Assembly: GCA_964502145.1 (NCBI GenBank)
Contig: CAZCVI010000098.1
Span: 1-25,824 of the forward strand
Direction: 5' to 3'
Source of the DNA: CAZCVI01 sp964502145
GTDB taxonomy: Bacteria > Acidobacteriota > Aminicenantia > UBA2199
Length of the DNA: 25,824 nt
Shown here: positions 14,396-22,900 of the stretch, piece by piece
Layout of the letters: each line of letters opens with the position of its first letter
Numbering within the stretch: position 1 is the first letter of the stretch
Notes under the pieces: model-generated
Database searches by the model: none
The model's input: only the letters and a program-made list of their open reading frames with translations
What the model was told of the DNA's origin: nothing
Program-made: the position numbers and the translations under genes

Positions 14396-15315
14396 TTTAT
14401 GCCTCCTTTATATGTTATAAATATAGTTGTTAGTAACCGGTGAACCACTGCTTCAGTGGGTGCATTAAATACGATGGCTATGACATTACGCTCCAGTCGA
14501 TATCCGGTCCAACGGCTATCTTCCAATTGTTTTATGCCCTTTTTGGCATCTGGTAAATAAGTGCTTAAAAAATTACGCCCTGCGGCTTGGGCTTTGACGG
14601 GTTCAGGGTAAGAGACCAAAAGAACAACATAACTGTTCTCTCCCTCTTTATATTTCCCTAAAACGGCCTGGGTGTCTTCATTGATATTTAAGATATTAGT
14701 ATCGGCAATAAAAAAATGGCTGTTCAACCAGATATAATGCCGGAAATAACGAATATCAGCCTTGTTGAGATTTTCTTTGGGTAACTGTGAAACCAGTGGG
14801 GGCAAAGGACTTTCCTCTGTAATTGCCCCGGCAATAGATTTGCCCAAGGAGAGCACGAAGTCTTTTTTCTCCTGGGTTTCAGGATACGCCATAATGGATA
14901 CATAATAGCTGCCCTTCCAAAAGGTTAACAAACCGCTGGCATACTCGGATTCGATATCGGGGGCGATACTGCGATCAATTTTTTCGCGACTGTGGGAAAA
15001 TACACCAAAGGCATTGTAAGGACTTCCCATGTCGAAAAGTTCAACGGAAATCTCGGGTAAACCTTCCTTTATATACTTATGGGCCAACACTTTTTTAAAA
15101 CCATACGAAATATATAACTCGGCTCCGCCATCAATGTACTTGTACAAGTTATCGGGTGTGTACACGGCACTTTCAGGACTTTTTGTCCACCCTGCCAATG
15201 TTTTTGGCATTGCCATGGTTATCTGCTCCAAATTAGAGGCCATAATCGTACTCCGCTGTGAAAGAAAAACAAACCCGATCAACCATACGATAAAAAGATA
15301 GTCAAGCTGTTTCAT
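14392..15315 (-). CDS. DUF6599-like secreted protein
   Basis: 307 residues from the ATG at 15315. An N-terminal hydrophobic helix (about 5-22) with A-S near the end looks like a signal peptide. The conserved core L-A-G-W..., P-D-N-L-Y-K-Y-I-D-G-G-A-E-L-Y-I-S-Y-G-F, V-E-L-F-D-M-G-S-P-Y-N-A-F-G-V-F-S is what I associate with the DUF6599 family of uncultured and Acidobacteria-type genomes; function is unknown. An in-frame upstream start at 15414 would add 33 residues before the signal peptide, but a perfect-spaced promoter (-10 at 15343-15338) lies between the two, and TAGGAAA precedes the ATG at 15315, so the shorter form is right. It is the first gene of an operon with the DUF362 gene. Confidence 0.82.
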   Translation of the reverse strand: MKQLDYLFIVWLIGFVFLSQRSTIMASNLEQITMAMPKTLAGWTKSPESAVYTPDNLYKYIDGGAELYISYGFKKVLAHKYIKEGLPEISVELFDMGSPYNAFGVFSHSREKIDRSIAPDIESEYASGLLTFWKGSYYVSIMAYPETQEKKDFVLSLGKSIAGAITEESPLPPLVSQLPKENLNKADIRYFRHYIWLNSHFFIADTNILNINEDTQAVLGKYKEGENSYVVLLVSYPEPVKAQAAGRNFLSTYLPDAKKGIKQLEDSRWTGYRLERNVIAIVFNAPTEAVVHRLLTTIFITYKGGIK

Positions 15316-15337
15316 ATTTTTTTTCCTACGCGAGGCT

Positions 15338-15366
15338 ATATTAACAGAAAAAACTAGATTTGTCAA
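15338..15366 (-). promoter_or_regulatory. Promoter for the DUF6599-DUF362 operon
   Basis: Read on -: TTGACA (15366-15361, perfect), 17 bp, TAATAT (15343-15338). Predicted start near 15331, 16 nt before the ATG at 15315. Confidence 0.7.
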
Positions 15367-15420
15367 AAAATAATGAAAATGAAATATGATACAGGGGGAT
15401 GACGGATGTATCAAGGAGTT

Positions 15421-15445
15421 CGGCGCGTCGAATACCGACGCGCCG
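15421..15445. repeat. GC-rich perfect hairpin
   Basis: CGGCGCGTCG (15421-15430) and CGACGCGCCG (15436-15445) around AATAC. It is much more GC-rich than the surroundings and sits between the end of the propeller gene (15529, -) and the DUF6599 promoter. On - no T-run follows; on + TCTCACTTTTTC follows but no + gene is upstream. It could be a weak terminator for the propeller operon or a single REP-like unit. Confidence 0.5.
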
Positions 15446-15528
15446 TCTCACTTTTTCTATTTCCGGGATGGTCTATACTGTCGCAGGGAGTATTTCGACC
15501 TGCTACTGGATACCGGGATGATGGGGAC

Positions 15529-18500
15529 TTAATTCTTCCATTCGGGGATACGTCCAGGAGTCCATGGGGATTTGGCCTGTTCCATGGTTTTTTCCAGGTT
15601 TTTAAAATCCACATCTGCCAGTTTTTTCAATTTTTCCAACAGGGGAACGATCTCTTCGCCAACGATACGATATTGATCTTTCATGGTCTGGGTAGGCGCG
15701 GAAGTAGAATACCACAACCCGTAAACTACTTGGCGGACACGCTCGACTAAACCAGGAGGTTGAGAACCGTTCCGTTTACTAATACTCTTATCGCCATTGA
15801 GTGCGCGTTGGATTTCTTTGAGTTGTAACTCTATGGATTGGGTCTCTTTAACGAATTCGAGGGAAGCTTGGGGGGTATCAATCAAGGCGATATTAATGTA
15901 TTTCATCCTGTCAACCAATTCTTGGGTAGCTTTAGCGGTACCACGCACGACCCGGGATAATTCGGCCACTTTTAATTGGAAATCGGTCAATGCGTGGCGA
16001 TCTTCTGCGGGTAACACGCTATTTTCCAAGGGTTTTACGAGAAATGTTTGGGAGCCTTCGAGGGGTGCGGTGACACCGTTGACATATTTGGCCATAGTCA
16101 CGGTATATTTACCGGGTAATACTGGCATTTTACCTTTGCTATCCTCCTCATCATCGGGAGACTCTTTGGGAGGGGTGAGTTCCACGGGAGAGGTGGCGGG
16201 ATAACGGAGGTCCCAGGTTAAACGATTTATTCCGGCCTGGGGAGATTGGCGCAGTTGGCGAACGACGCGACCTGCTTCATCGGTGATGGTAAACTGCAAA
16301 TAGGGGGCGGTTTCTTCATCCTCGGTCCGAAGCTGGTTAAAAGTGGGATAGGTTATGGTTGTACCTTTCTTAAAAGCATCTTTTTCGACCTCTTTTCGTT
16401 GTTCTTTGAGTGTCTTGATGGGGTCTTTCAAGTAATAGGTCACGGTGGCACCGAATTCTGGGTTTTTGGCTTTGTAATAGGTTTCCCCCTGGCCATACCG
16501 GGCTTGGGGCTGGATATACAGCAATGCGTCTTTGACGCTGAACAAATGGTTCTCTTTGGCGAGGATTTCTGGGGTTAATTCCCTGAGGGGGGTGTAGTTA
16601 TCGAGAATATAAAATCCCCGTCCGAAAGTGGCGAGGGCGAGATCGTTTTCCCTTTTTTGAATGGCAATATCATAGACAGCGGTAGTGGGGAAATCTCCTT
16701 TTAATTGAACCCAATTTTTTCCACCATTGATACTGAAATAGACGCCGAATTCGGTACCAATAAACAAGAGTTCTTTTTTAACATGATCTTGGATAATGGT
16801 ATAGACGGTGCCGGGTTCGGGGAGACCGGCAGTGATGGAACTCCAGGTTTTACCTTGATCGGTGCTTTTGAAGAGGTAGGGTTTTAAATCGTTGTTTTTA
16901 CGGGCGTCAAAAGCGGCATAAACGGTGTCTTTTTCATGAGGAGAGGCATAAAGGCAACTGACATAAGTCATATTGGGCACACCGGGGACGCTTTCGACCT
17001 TGCGCCACTGAGTGCCGCCATTTTCAGTGATTTGGATCAAGCCATCATCGGTGCCCACATAGAGTAGCCCTTCCTTTAGAGGGGATTCATCGAGGGCAAC
17101 GATATTTCCGAAGAGAGAGGTGGAGGCGTTTTTCGCGACAGCATCTGGGCTCTGAATTTTTCCCATCACGGGGATTTTATCGCGCTCTAATTGTCTTGAC
17201 AGATCGCCGCTCACGCGGTTCCAGGTATTGCCGCGATCATCGCTACGAAACAGAATATTGGCAGCAAAATAGAGACGGGTAGGAGAATGGGGACTGATAA
17301 TCAAGGGGGCGTTCCAGTTCCAGCGGAAGGCTTCGCCTTTTTCTTCGGTGGGTTGAATGGGAATACTTTCACCACTTTGTTTATCGTACCGGACGAGTCC
17401 ACCGTATTGGGATTGGGCATAAATAATATCTGGATTAGTTGGGTCAACCTGGGATTTGAAACCATCGCCGCCATTGGTGACAAACCAGTCGGCATTGACG
17501 ATGCCGTCGACATGAATGGTTTGGGAAGGTCCACCGAGGCTATTATTATCCTGGGTGCCGCCATAAACATAATAAAAAGGGAGGCGATTGTCGAGGGAAA
17601 CGTGGTAAAATTGAGTGACGGGAAGATTGCATTTGAAAAGCCAGTATCCGCCACGGTCAAAGGTTTCATAAACACCGCCATCGCCCCCGATTAATATGTG
17701 CCGGGTATCGGTGGGATCGATCCACAGGGCATGGTCATCGACGTGACGGTTTTTATTCCCGAGGGCTTTAAAAGTTTTCCCGCCGTCGACGGAAATTTTG
17801 GTCACTGTGTCTATGGAGTATACAGTATCGACGTTTTTGGGATCGGTAAAAATACGGTTATAGTATTGGGGGCTGGTGCTCATATAGGGGTTTTGTTTCA
17901 CCCACGAGGAGCCGCGGTTGGTGGAACGAAAAAAACCGCCAGAATCGGCTTCGGCTTCAATAATGGCAAAAATGACATCGGGGTTAACGGGAGAAATGGC
18001 GAGGCCGATTCGTCCGATATCGGAGTTAGGCAGGCCGGAAGTTAATTTGGTCCAGGTGGCACCGGCATCGGTGGATTTATATATAGCGCTTTCAGGCCCA
18101 CCGTTAATGAGGGTAAATACATGCCTGCGGCGCTGGTATGCGGCAGTGTAAAGGACATCGGGGTTGCGGGGGTCGAAAACGATATCGTTAATCCCGGTAT
18201 TTTCACTGACAGACAAAATAAGTTTCCAGGTATTGCCATTATCTGTGCTTTTATAAAGTCCGCGTTCGCCTCCTGGGCCCCACAAGGGACCTTGGGCGGC
18301 AACATAAACATGGGAGTTGCGGGGATCGATAATAATCCGTCCGATATGTTCGGATTTTTTTAATCCCATATTTTTCCAGCTCAAGCCGCCGTCATCGGAA
18401 CGATATACGCCATCTCCGTAACCGATAGCTCTCTGGCTGTTGTATTCGCCGGTCCCGACCCACACGACATTAGTGTTATTGGGGTCGATTTCGACATCGG

Positions 18501-18807
18501 CAATGGACCAGGAACCGTATTTATCGAAAATGGGTGTCCAGGTCACGCCGGAATTAACGGTTTTCCAAACATTACCGGCGGCTACAGCGACGTAATATTC
18601 GCTGTGATCATTGGGATTAACGGCCAGATCGGCGATCCGTCCAGAGGTAAAAGCGGGACCGATGTTTCTTAACTTTAATCCGAGAAAAGTTTCGGAATTC
18701 ATTGGCTCCTTGACTTGTTTTTCCTGGGTATCCTTGATTGGAACACCGAATAACCAGGAGGATACGAGTATAGAAAAAATAAGTGAAAAAATAGCTATTT
18801 GTCTCAT
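15529..18807 (-). CDS. Large secreted VPS10/sortilin-like BNR-repeat beta-propeller protein
   Basis: 1092 residues. A signal peptide (about 1-21) starts the protein. Residues about 40-760 are tandem propeller blades with repeated BNR/Asp-box elements such as S-x-D-x-G-x-T-W (VYRSDDGGLSWKN, LYKSTDNGNTWKL, IYKSTDAGATWTK, FFRSTNRGSSWVK, LFKSTDQGKTWSS, YFSINGGKNWVQ), i.e. the VPS10-type ten-blade-or-more scaffold, including IGPAFTSGRIADLAVNP at the start. A beta-sandwich-like segment (about 850-950: FTITDEAGRVVRQLRQ, INRLTWDLRYP) and a helical C-terminal domain (about 970-1085) follow, ending in P-W-T-P-G-R-I-P-E-W. This architecture is widespread in Bacteroidota and Acidobacteria-type genomes; function is not established (protein- or glycan-binding, possibly peptidase-associated). 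AAGGAG lies 5-10 nt upstream of the ATG. Probably co-transcribed with the coiled-coil gene at 18874-19173. Confidence 0.93.
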   Translation of the reverse strand: MRQIAIFSLIFSILVSSWLFGVPIKDTQEKQVKEPMNSETFLGLKLRNIGPAFTSGRIADLAVNPNDHSEYYVAVAAGNVWKTVNSGVTWTPIFDKYGSWSIADVEIDPNNTNVVWVGTGEYNSQRAIGYGDGVYRSDDGGLSWKNMGLKKSEHIGRIIIDPRNSHVYVAAQGPLWGPGGERGLYKSTDNGNTWKLILSVSENTGINDIVFDPRNPDVLYTAAYQRRRHVFTLINGGPESAIYKSTDAGATWTKLTSGLPNSDIGRIGLAISPVNPDVIFAIIEAEADSGGFFRSTNRGSSWVKQNPYMSTSPQYYNRIFTDPKNVDTVYSIDTVTKISVDGGKTFKALGNKNRHVDDHALWIDPTDTRHILIGGDGGVYETFDRGGYWLFKCNLPVTQFYHVSLDNRLPFYYVYGGTQDNNSLGGPSQTIHVDGIVNADWFVTNGGDGFKSQVDPTNPDIIYAQSQYGGLVRYDKQSGESIPIQPTEEKGEAFRWNWNAPLIISPHSPTRLYFAANILFRSDDRGNTWNRVSGDLSRQLERDKIPVMGKIQSPDAVAKNASTSLFGNIVALDESPLKEGLLYVGTDDGLIQITENGGTQWRKVESVPGVPNMTYVSCLYASPHEKDTVYAAFDARKNNDLKPYLFKSTDQGKTWSSITAGLPEPGTVYTIIQDHVKKELLFIGTEFGVYFSINGGKNWVQLKGDFPTTAVYDIAIQKRENDLALATFGRGFYILDNYTPLRELTPEILAKENHLFSVKDALLYIQPQARYGQGETYYKAKNPEFGATVTYYLKDPIKTLKEQRKEVEKDAFKKGTTITYPTFNQLRTEDEETAPYLQFTITDEAGRVVRQLRQSPQAGINRLTWDLRYPATSPVELTPPKESPDDEEDSKGKMPVLPGKYTVTMAKYVNGVTAPLEGSQTFLVKPLENSVLPAEDRHALTDFQLKVAELSRVVRGTAKATQELVDRMKYINIALIDTPQASLEFVKETQSIELQLKEIQRALNGDKSISKRNGSQPPGLVERVRQVVYGLWYSTSAPTQTMKDQYRIVGEEIVPLLEKLKKLADVDFKNLEKTMEQAKSPWTPGRIPEWKN

Positions 18808-18873
18808 CTGTGCTCCTTAAATTGGTATTGATGCAGAAGGGTGGTTTAAATGCCCTTTAGGTTACTAAAGCCG

Positions 18874-19173
18874 TTATTCTTCGAGGCGATTGCGACAGTC
18901 ATCGAGTTGTTTTTGCAAGCTCATGCAATCCCGTTGCAAGAGGTCGTTGTCGGCAAAAGCTTTTTTGTTCTGCTCTTTCGTTTTGATCAGTTCCTTGTTC
19001 ATGGTTTCGATACGTATTTCGCTTTCTTTGCGTAGCATCTCGACATTGTGTTCTAGATTGGCGACATTTTGACGTAATTTCTTTTCGGTACTTTCCCGTT
19101 TCTCATAACAGCGATAAATAAAAGAACCGCCGATTAATCCGGCAATTAAAAATCCTAACAGTAAACCTGCCAT
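18874..19173 (-). CDS. Small membrane-anchored coiled-coil protein
   Basis: 99 residues, not a family I recognise. Residues 1-20 form one glycine-rich membrane helix (MAGLLLGFLIAGLIGGSFIY); residues about 25-99 are a continuous, highly charged heptad-like coiled coil (EKKLRQNVANLEHNVEMLRKE...LQKQLDDCRNRLEE) with two Cys. AAAGGAGG at 19180-19187 lies 6 nt before the ATG, the strongest kind of start signal in this window, so the gene is real. It precedes the propeller gene by 66 bp on the same strand with no clear terminator between, suggesting an operon and a possible link at the envelope. Its tail may face either side of the membrane. Confidence 0.78.
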   Translation of the reverse strand: MAGLLLGFLIAGLIGGSFIYRCYEKRESTEKKLRQNVANLEHNVEMLRKESEIRIETMNKELIKTKEQNKKAFADNDLLQRDCMSLQKQLDDCRNRLEE

Positions 19174-19228
19174 ATGTAACCTCCTTTAGTGGGTATAGTT
19201 GTGCATTATACGATTCACATAACCCATC

Positions 19229-19257
19229 ATTGTATAAAATTAATGAGGTATTTGCAA
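19229..19257 (-). promoter_or_regulatory. Possible promoter for the coiled-coil/propeller operon
   Basis: Read on -: TTGCAA (19257-19252), 17 bp, TACAAT (19234-19229). A second -10-like TATAAT lies at 19210-19205 closer to the gene but without a good -35. Either could serve; ranking is uncertain. Confidence 0.4.
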
Positions 19258-19288
19258 TATAAATGGTTGTTTTATTTTTTTTTAAAAA

Positions 19289-19323
19289 AAAAGGCTATCC
19301 GGGATTAACCCGGACAGCCTTTT
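19289..19323 (-). terminator. Rho-independent terminator for the four-helix membrane protein gene
   Basis: Stem AAAAGGCT-A-TCCGGG and CCCGGA-C-AGCCTTTT with loop ATTAA (19304-19308), one internal mismatch. Read on -, a run of nine T follows the stem; read on +, only a short T-run follows. It lies 53 bp after the stop of the 19376-19759 gene. Confidence 0.85.
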
Positions 19324-19375
19324 CATGTTACTTGTAGGTAATGAGGTCGCAGATGGACCTGACTCCCCTACTCCC

Positions 19376-19759
19376 CTATTTTTTCAGGGTAAAACCCAAC
19401 ACGGGAACTGCCAGACCTGCGAGTATGATCACATACAAGCCAAATCCAATTGAAACGGCACTGCCGAAAGATCCGGATCCGCTCATGGCAGATTTTAAAT
19501 CCATAATCTGTAACACGGCGATGACAGCGGCCAGAACAGATACTGCAATAGCGACATAAAACTTCGCTCCGGTTAACAATGAAAGCTTATCACCCAGAAG
19601 TGCCATTAAAAGGGCAACCAGAAATAATACCAGTGTTACCCATCCCATGCCACGGGTTCCGCTTACGGAGCCAAAAAAAGGGATGCTGGCCCAGGGTAAA
19701 AATGTTCCCAGCATTCCAACTGCGGCTGCAATAACCATTCCTAAACGTTGTTTGTTCAT
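19376..19759 (-). CDS. Small four-helix integral membrane protein
   Basis: 127 residues, unrecognised. Four hydrophobic helices at about 6-24, 40-56, 66-86 and 101-122, connected by short loops; the first is followed by L-P-W-A-S-I-P-F-F-G-S-V-S-G-T-R-G, a Pro/Gly-rich loop, and the third to fourth by M-D-L-K-S-A-M-S-G-S-G-S-F-G-S. No charged residues are buried that would suggest transport. AAGGAGG at 19770-19764 lies 4-5 nt before the ATG. A TTGACA at 19803-19798 is the likely -35, but the best -10 (AACAAT, 16-bp spacing) is weak. A strong terminator follows the gene, so it is monocistronic. Function unknown. Confidence 0.75.
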   Translation of the reverse strand: MNKQRLGMVIAAAVGMLGTFLPWASIPFFGSVSGTRGMGWVTLVLFLVALLMALLGDKLSLLTGAKFYVAIAVSVLAAVIAVLQIMDLKSAMSGSGSFGSAVSIGFGLYVIILAGLAVPVLGFTLKK

Positions 19760-19816
19760 GATTCCTCCTTCTTTAATTGTTGATTAATAATTTTTCTTGT
19801 CAAATACAATTTGTTC

Positions 19817-19832
19817 AATGGGAGTTCCCATT
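19817..19832. repeat. Palindrome AATGGGA-GT-TCCCATT
   Basis: 7-bp perfect arms around GT in the intergenic region between the membrane protein gene and the hybrid kinase. It may be an operator for either gene, but it also encodes the minus-strand EWELPL peptide discussed in the findings, so the symmetry could be incidental. Confidence 0.35.
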
Positions 19833-19915
19833 CAGCCTTGACGAAGTGAGTATAATACATTGTATAAAAAAAGGCAAATATTTTTTTAAAATTTAGGGGG
19901 TGATTTAACAAAATC

Positions 19916-19944
19916 TTGACATTTGGATAATTTTCTTTCATAAT
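19916..19944 (+). promoter_or_regulatory. Promoter for the hybrid kinase, predicted near-leaderless
   Basis: TTGACA (19916-19921, perfect), 17 bp, CATAAT (19939-19944). Predicted +1 near 19951; the first ATG is at 19953 and there is no Shine-Dalgarno. Confidence 0.65.
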
Positions 19945-19952
19945 TGAAAGAC

Positions 19953-22900
19953 ATGAGATTCATGATAATTGTGATGTTCTGTCTTTTGTTAATGGTATTA
20001 CGGATCGACTTGAACGCAATGGCTGCGGTTCTGGTGGAAACGCGCTACCTGTGCGAATCATGGAACGAAACGGCAGGATTAGCGCAAAATACGGTGGCTG
20101 CTATTGTGCAAACACCGGATGGTTACATCTGGTTTGGAAATCAGGAGGGTCTTAGTCGGTTCGATGGGGTTCATTTTTTTAATTACAATATGGAGACTTT
20201 CCCAGTACTTAGGAAAAGTCGGATTGAATCGCTGGCACTGATGAAGGACGGGGGGCTCTTGGTGGGAACCTATAGGGGCGGGGCTTACCGTTTTAAAAAT
20301 GGCAATTTTGAATCATTGGACTTCAAAAACGATGGGCTACGCAACAGCGCTGTTTATGCTCTGTTAGAAACAACGATGGGGGTTATTTATATTGGTACAT
20401 CGGAAGGATTATTCGCTATCAAACATGGAAAATTAACGAGTTACGATAAAAAAGACGGTTTGCCGGATACGGATATTCGCTCGCTGGAAGAAACTGCTGA
20501 CGGTACGGTGTGGGTGGGAACGCGCGAAATGGGATTGTGTACGATAAAGAACGATCAATTCAAAACCTACTCTCTGGGGGAAGGTCTGAAAGATAACCGC
20601 ATCTGGGCAATAAGAAAAGATGTGGCTAGCGGGGACAACGCTGCGGTTTGGATCGGTTCGGGAACGGTTCTGACGCATTTTAAAAATAGGAAATTCATTT
20701 ATTACCCTTTGCCGACTACATCGAACGACAATCTGATCCGGGCATTATGCGAGGATGGCGAGGGGAACTTATGGATTGGTATCCAGAACGAAGGGGTATG
20801 GCGCTTTAATACGGTGGGAAATTTTTTTACGAAAATCACGACGACGGAGGGGTTGACGAATAATTTTATCATGTCTTTATTGGAAGACCAAGAGGGTAGT
20901 CTTTGGGTTGGGGGACTTGGGTTGGGGGTGGATCGGTTACGAAAACGGTCGGTACGTGCGATTTCCCAGGAAGAGGGGCTTTCGACGCGGATGATCTGGA
21001 CGATCAAGGAAGCGCGAGACGGTACATTGTGGATAGGGACGAATGGCGGGGGCTTGAATCGTTTGAATCAAAAAACGGGGGCGATAAAACATTACGACCT
21101 GAAAAACGGCCTTTCGGCAATGATTACTACGGCCCTATGCGAAACAAAGGATGGTAGTCTTTGGATTGGAACGTATGAAAACGGCCTGAATCGCTATACG
21201 AATAATACGTTCTCCCATTTCCTGCCGGGAAAAACGCTGTTGGAGAACACGATCATGTCGATCTATGAAACGGTGGACGGCACATTATGGATTGGCACGT
21301 TAAATGGTTTGTATGTAATGAAGGAGGGGAAATTTAAAAAATTAATAGAGGGAGAATTGCGCTACTTTTCACAGAGCCCGATTCGCTGTTTTGTTGAGAC
21401 GGCGGACAAGACGCTTTGGATTACAGCCGATGCGGGGTTAATACGTATCAAGGAGAATCGGGTCACGACGTGGAGAACAACAAACGGCCAGAATGTACCA
21501 ATTCTTTTTGGAGTGCAATTGGATAAAAACGGGGAATTATGGATCGGTTCATTTGGGAATGGGTTGTGTCACTTCGATCCGGTCACTGAAAAATTTACGA
21601 TCATTGGCACTCGTCATGGCTTAATTGGAAGTGTCATTTATTTTGTGGTAGAGGACCATATGGGGCGGATGTGGATGAGTTGTAATAAAGGCATTTTCTA
21701 TGTGACGAAAAAGGAATTACAGGCTTTTGTGCGGGGGGAGGTCCAAAGAATCCATTGTATTTCTTTCGGAAAAAGCGAGGGGATGCGCAGTATTGAATGT
21801 AATGGTGGGCGTATGCCATCGGGGTGCATTACCAGCCATGGGGAACTGATTATCCCGACGGTGGATGGTCTGGCGGTGTTAGACCTGAACAGTATCTCGA
21901 AAAACCGGATTCCGCCACCAGTGGTTATTGAGGAGGCGAGAATTGACCGTAAAGAAGTGGTCATTGAAGATGACATACGTATTCCACCGGGGCAGGGGGA
22001 ATTGGAATTTAAATACACGGCACTTACGTTTGTGAATCCGGATAAGGTTCAGTTCCAATTTAAATTGGAACCCTTTGACCAGGAGTGGAAGGAACCGGTC
22101 AAGCGTAGGAATGCCTTTTATACGAATATTCCACCGGGCCGTTATACTTTCCGGGTCAGGGCATGTAATAACGATGGTATTTGGAACAACAAGGGGGCTG
22201 CATTTCATTTTTATCTGCAACCTCATTATTACCAGTCCCTTTGGTTTTATGCCCTTGGTTTGCTGGGGGGGGTGATATTGCTGGTCTCTTTTTACAAACT
22301 ACGGGTCCGTCAAATCAAGCGCCGGGAAATGGAATTGCAAATACTGGTTAAAGAGCGAACGCAAGAGTTGGAACGGATCAACACGATTGCGAAAACGATT
22401 AATTCGGAAATCAATTTTGATGATCTTTTGGTGGCTATTTTAAAAGAAACGACTGTTTTTAAAGGTATTGAACGGGTTTCTGCGCTGGTTTATGATCAAG
22501 CCACGAACGCGTTTGAATTCAGGGCGTTTGTGGGTGGTAATGTAGAAGAATTAAAGGATATCTTCCTCACACAAGAGGAGGTGAATGAGCGGTATATCTC
22601 TGGTTCGGCGGAAATTTACCCGGATATTTTCGACGTAAATCATCCGGCCAGTCGCCCAGGGGCTGAACGATTCCACCACATCGGGATTCCGAAAACAATC
22701 ATTATTATGAAAATCAGGGTAGACGAGATGGTTTTGGGGTACTTGTTATTCGGCAATATGAGTCGAACGAACGGCATTGATCCGCGCACTATTAAATTAA
22801 TTGTTAATCTGAAGGATCATATTACTTCAGCCTTTATCAGGAGTAAAATATTACAGGAATTACAACGAAAGAGTGAGGCTGCCGATGCGGCGAACCAATC

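Noticed and set aside
15316..15414. Upstream start for the DUF6599 gene
   Set aside because: A perfect-spaced promoter lies between this start and the ATG at 15315, and the extension precedes the signal peptide.
17287..18363. Long + strand frames antisense to the propeller gene
   Set aside because: They are shadows of the BNR repeat gene; low-complexity Gly/Val/Ile content and no start signals.
19756..19941. 61-codon minus-strand frame ending at the four-helix membrane protein gene
   Set aside because: Its start lies in the kinase -10 box and has no Shine-Dalgarno; its last codons are just the AAGGAGGAA of the next gene, so the ATGA overlap may be accidental.
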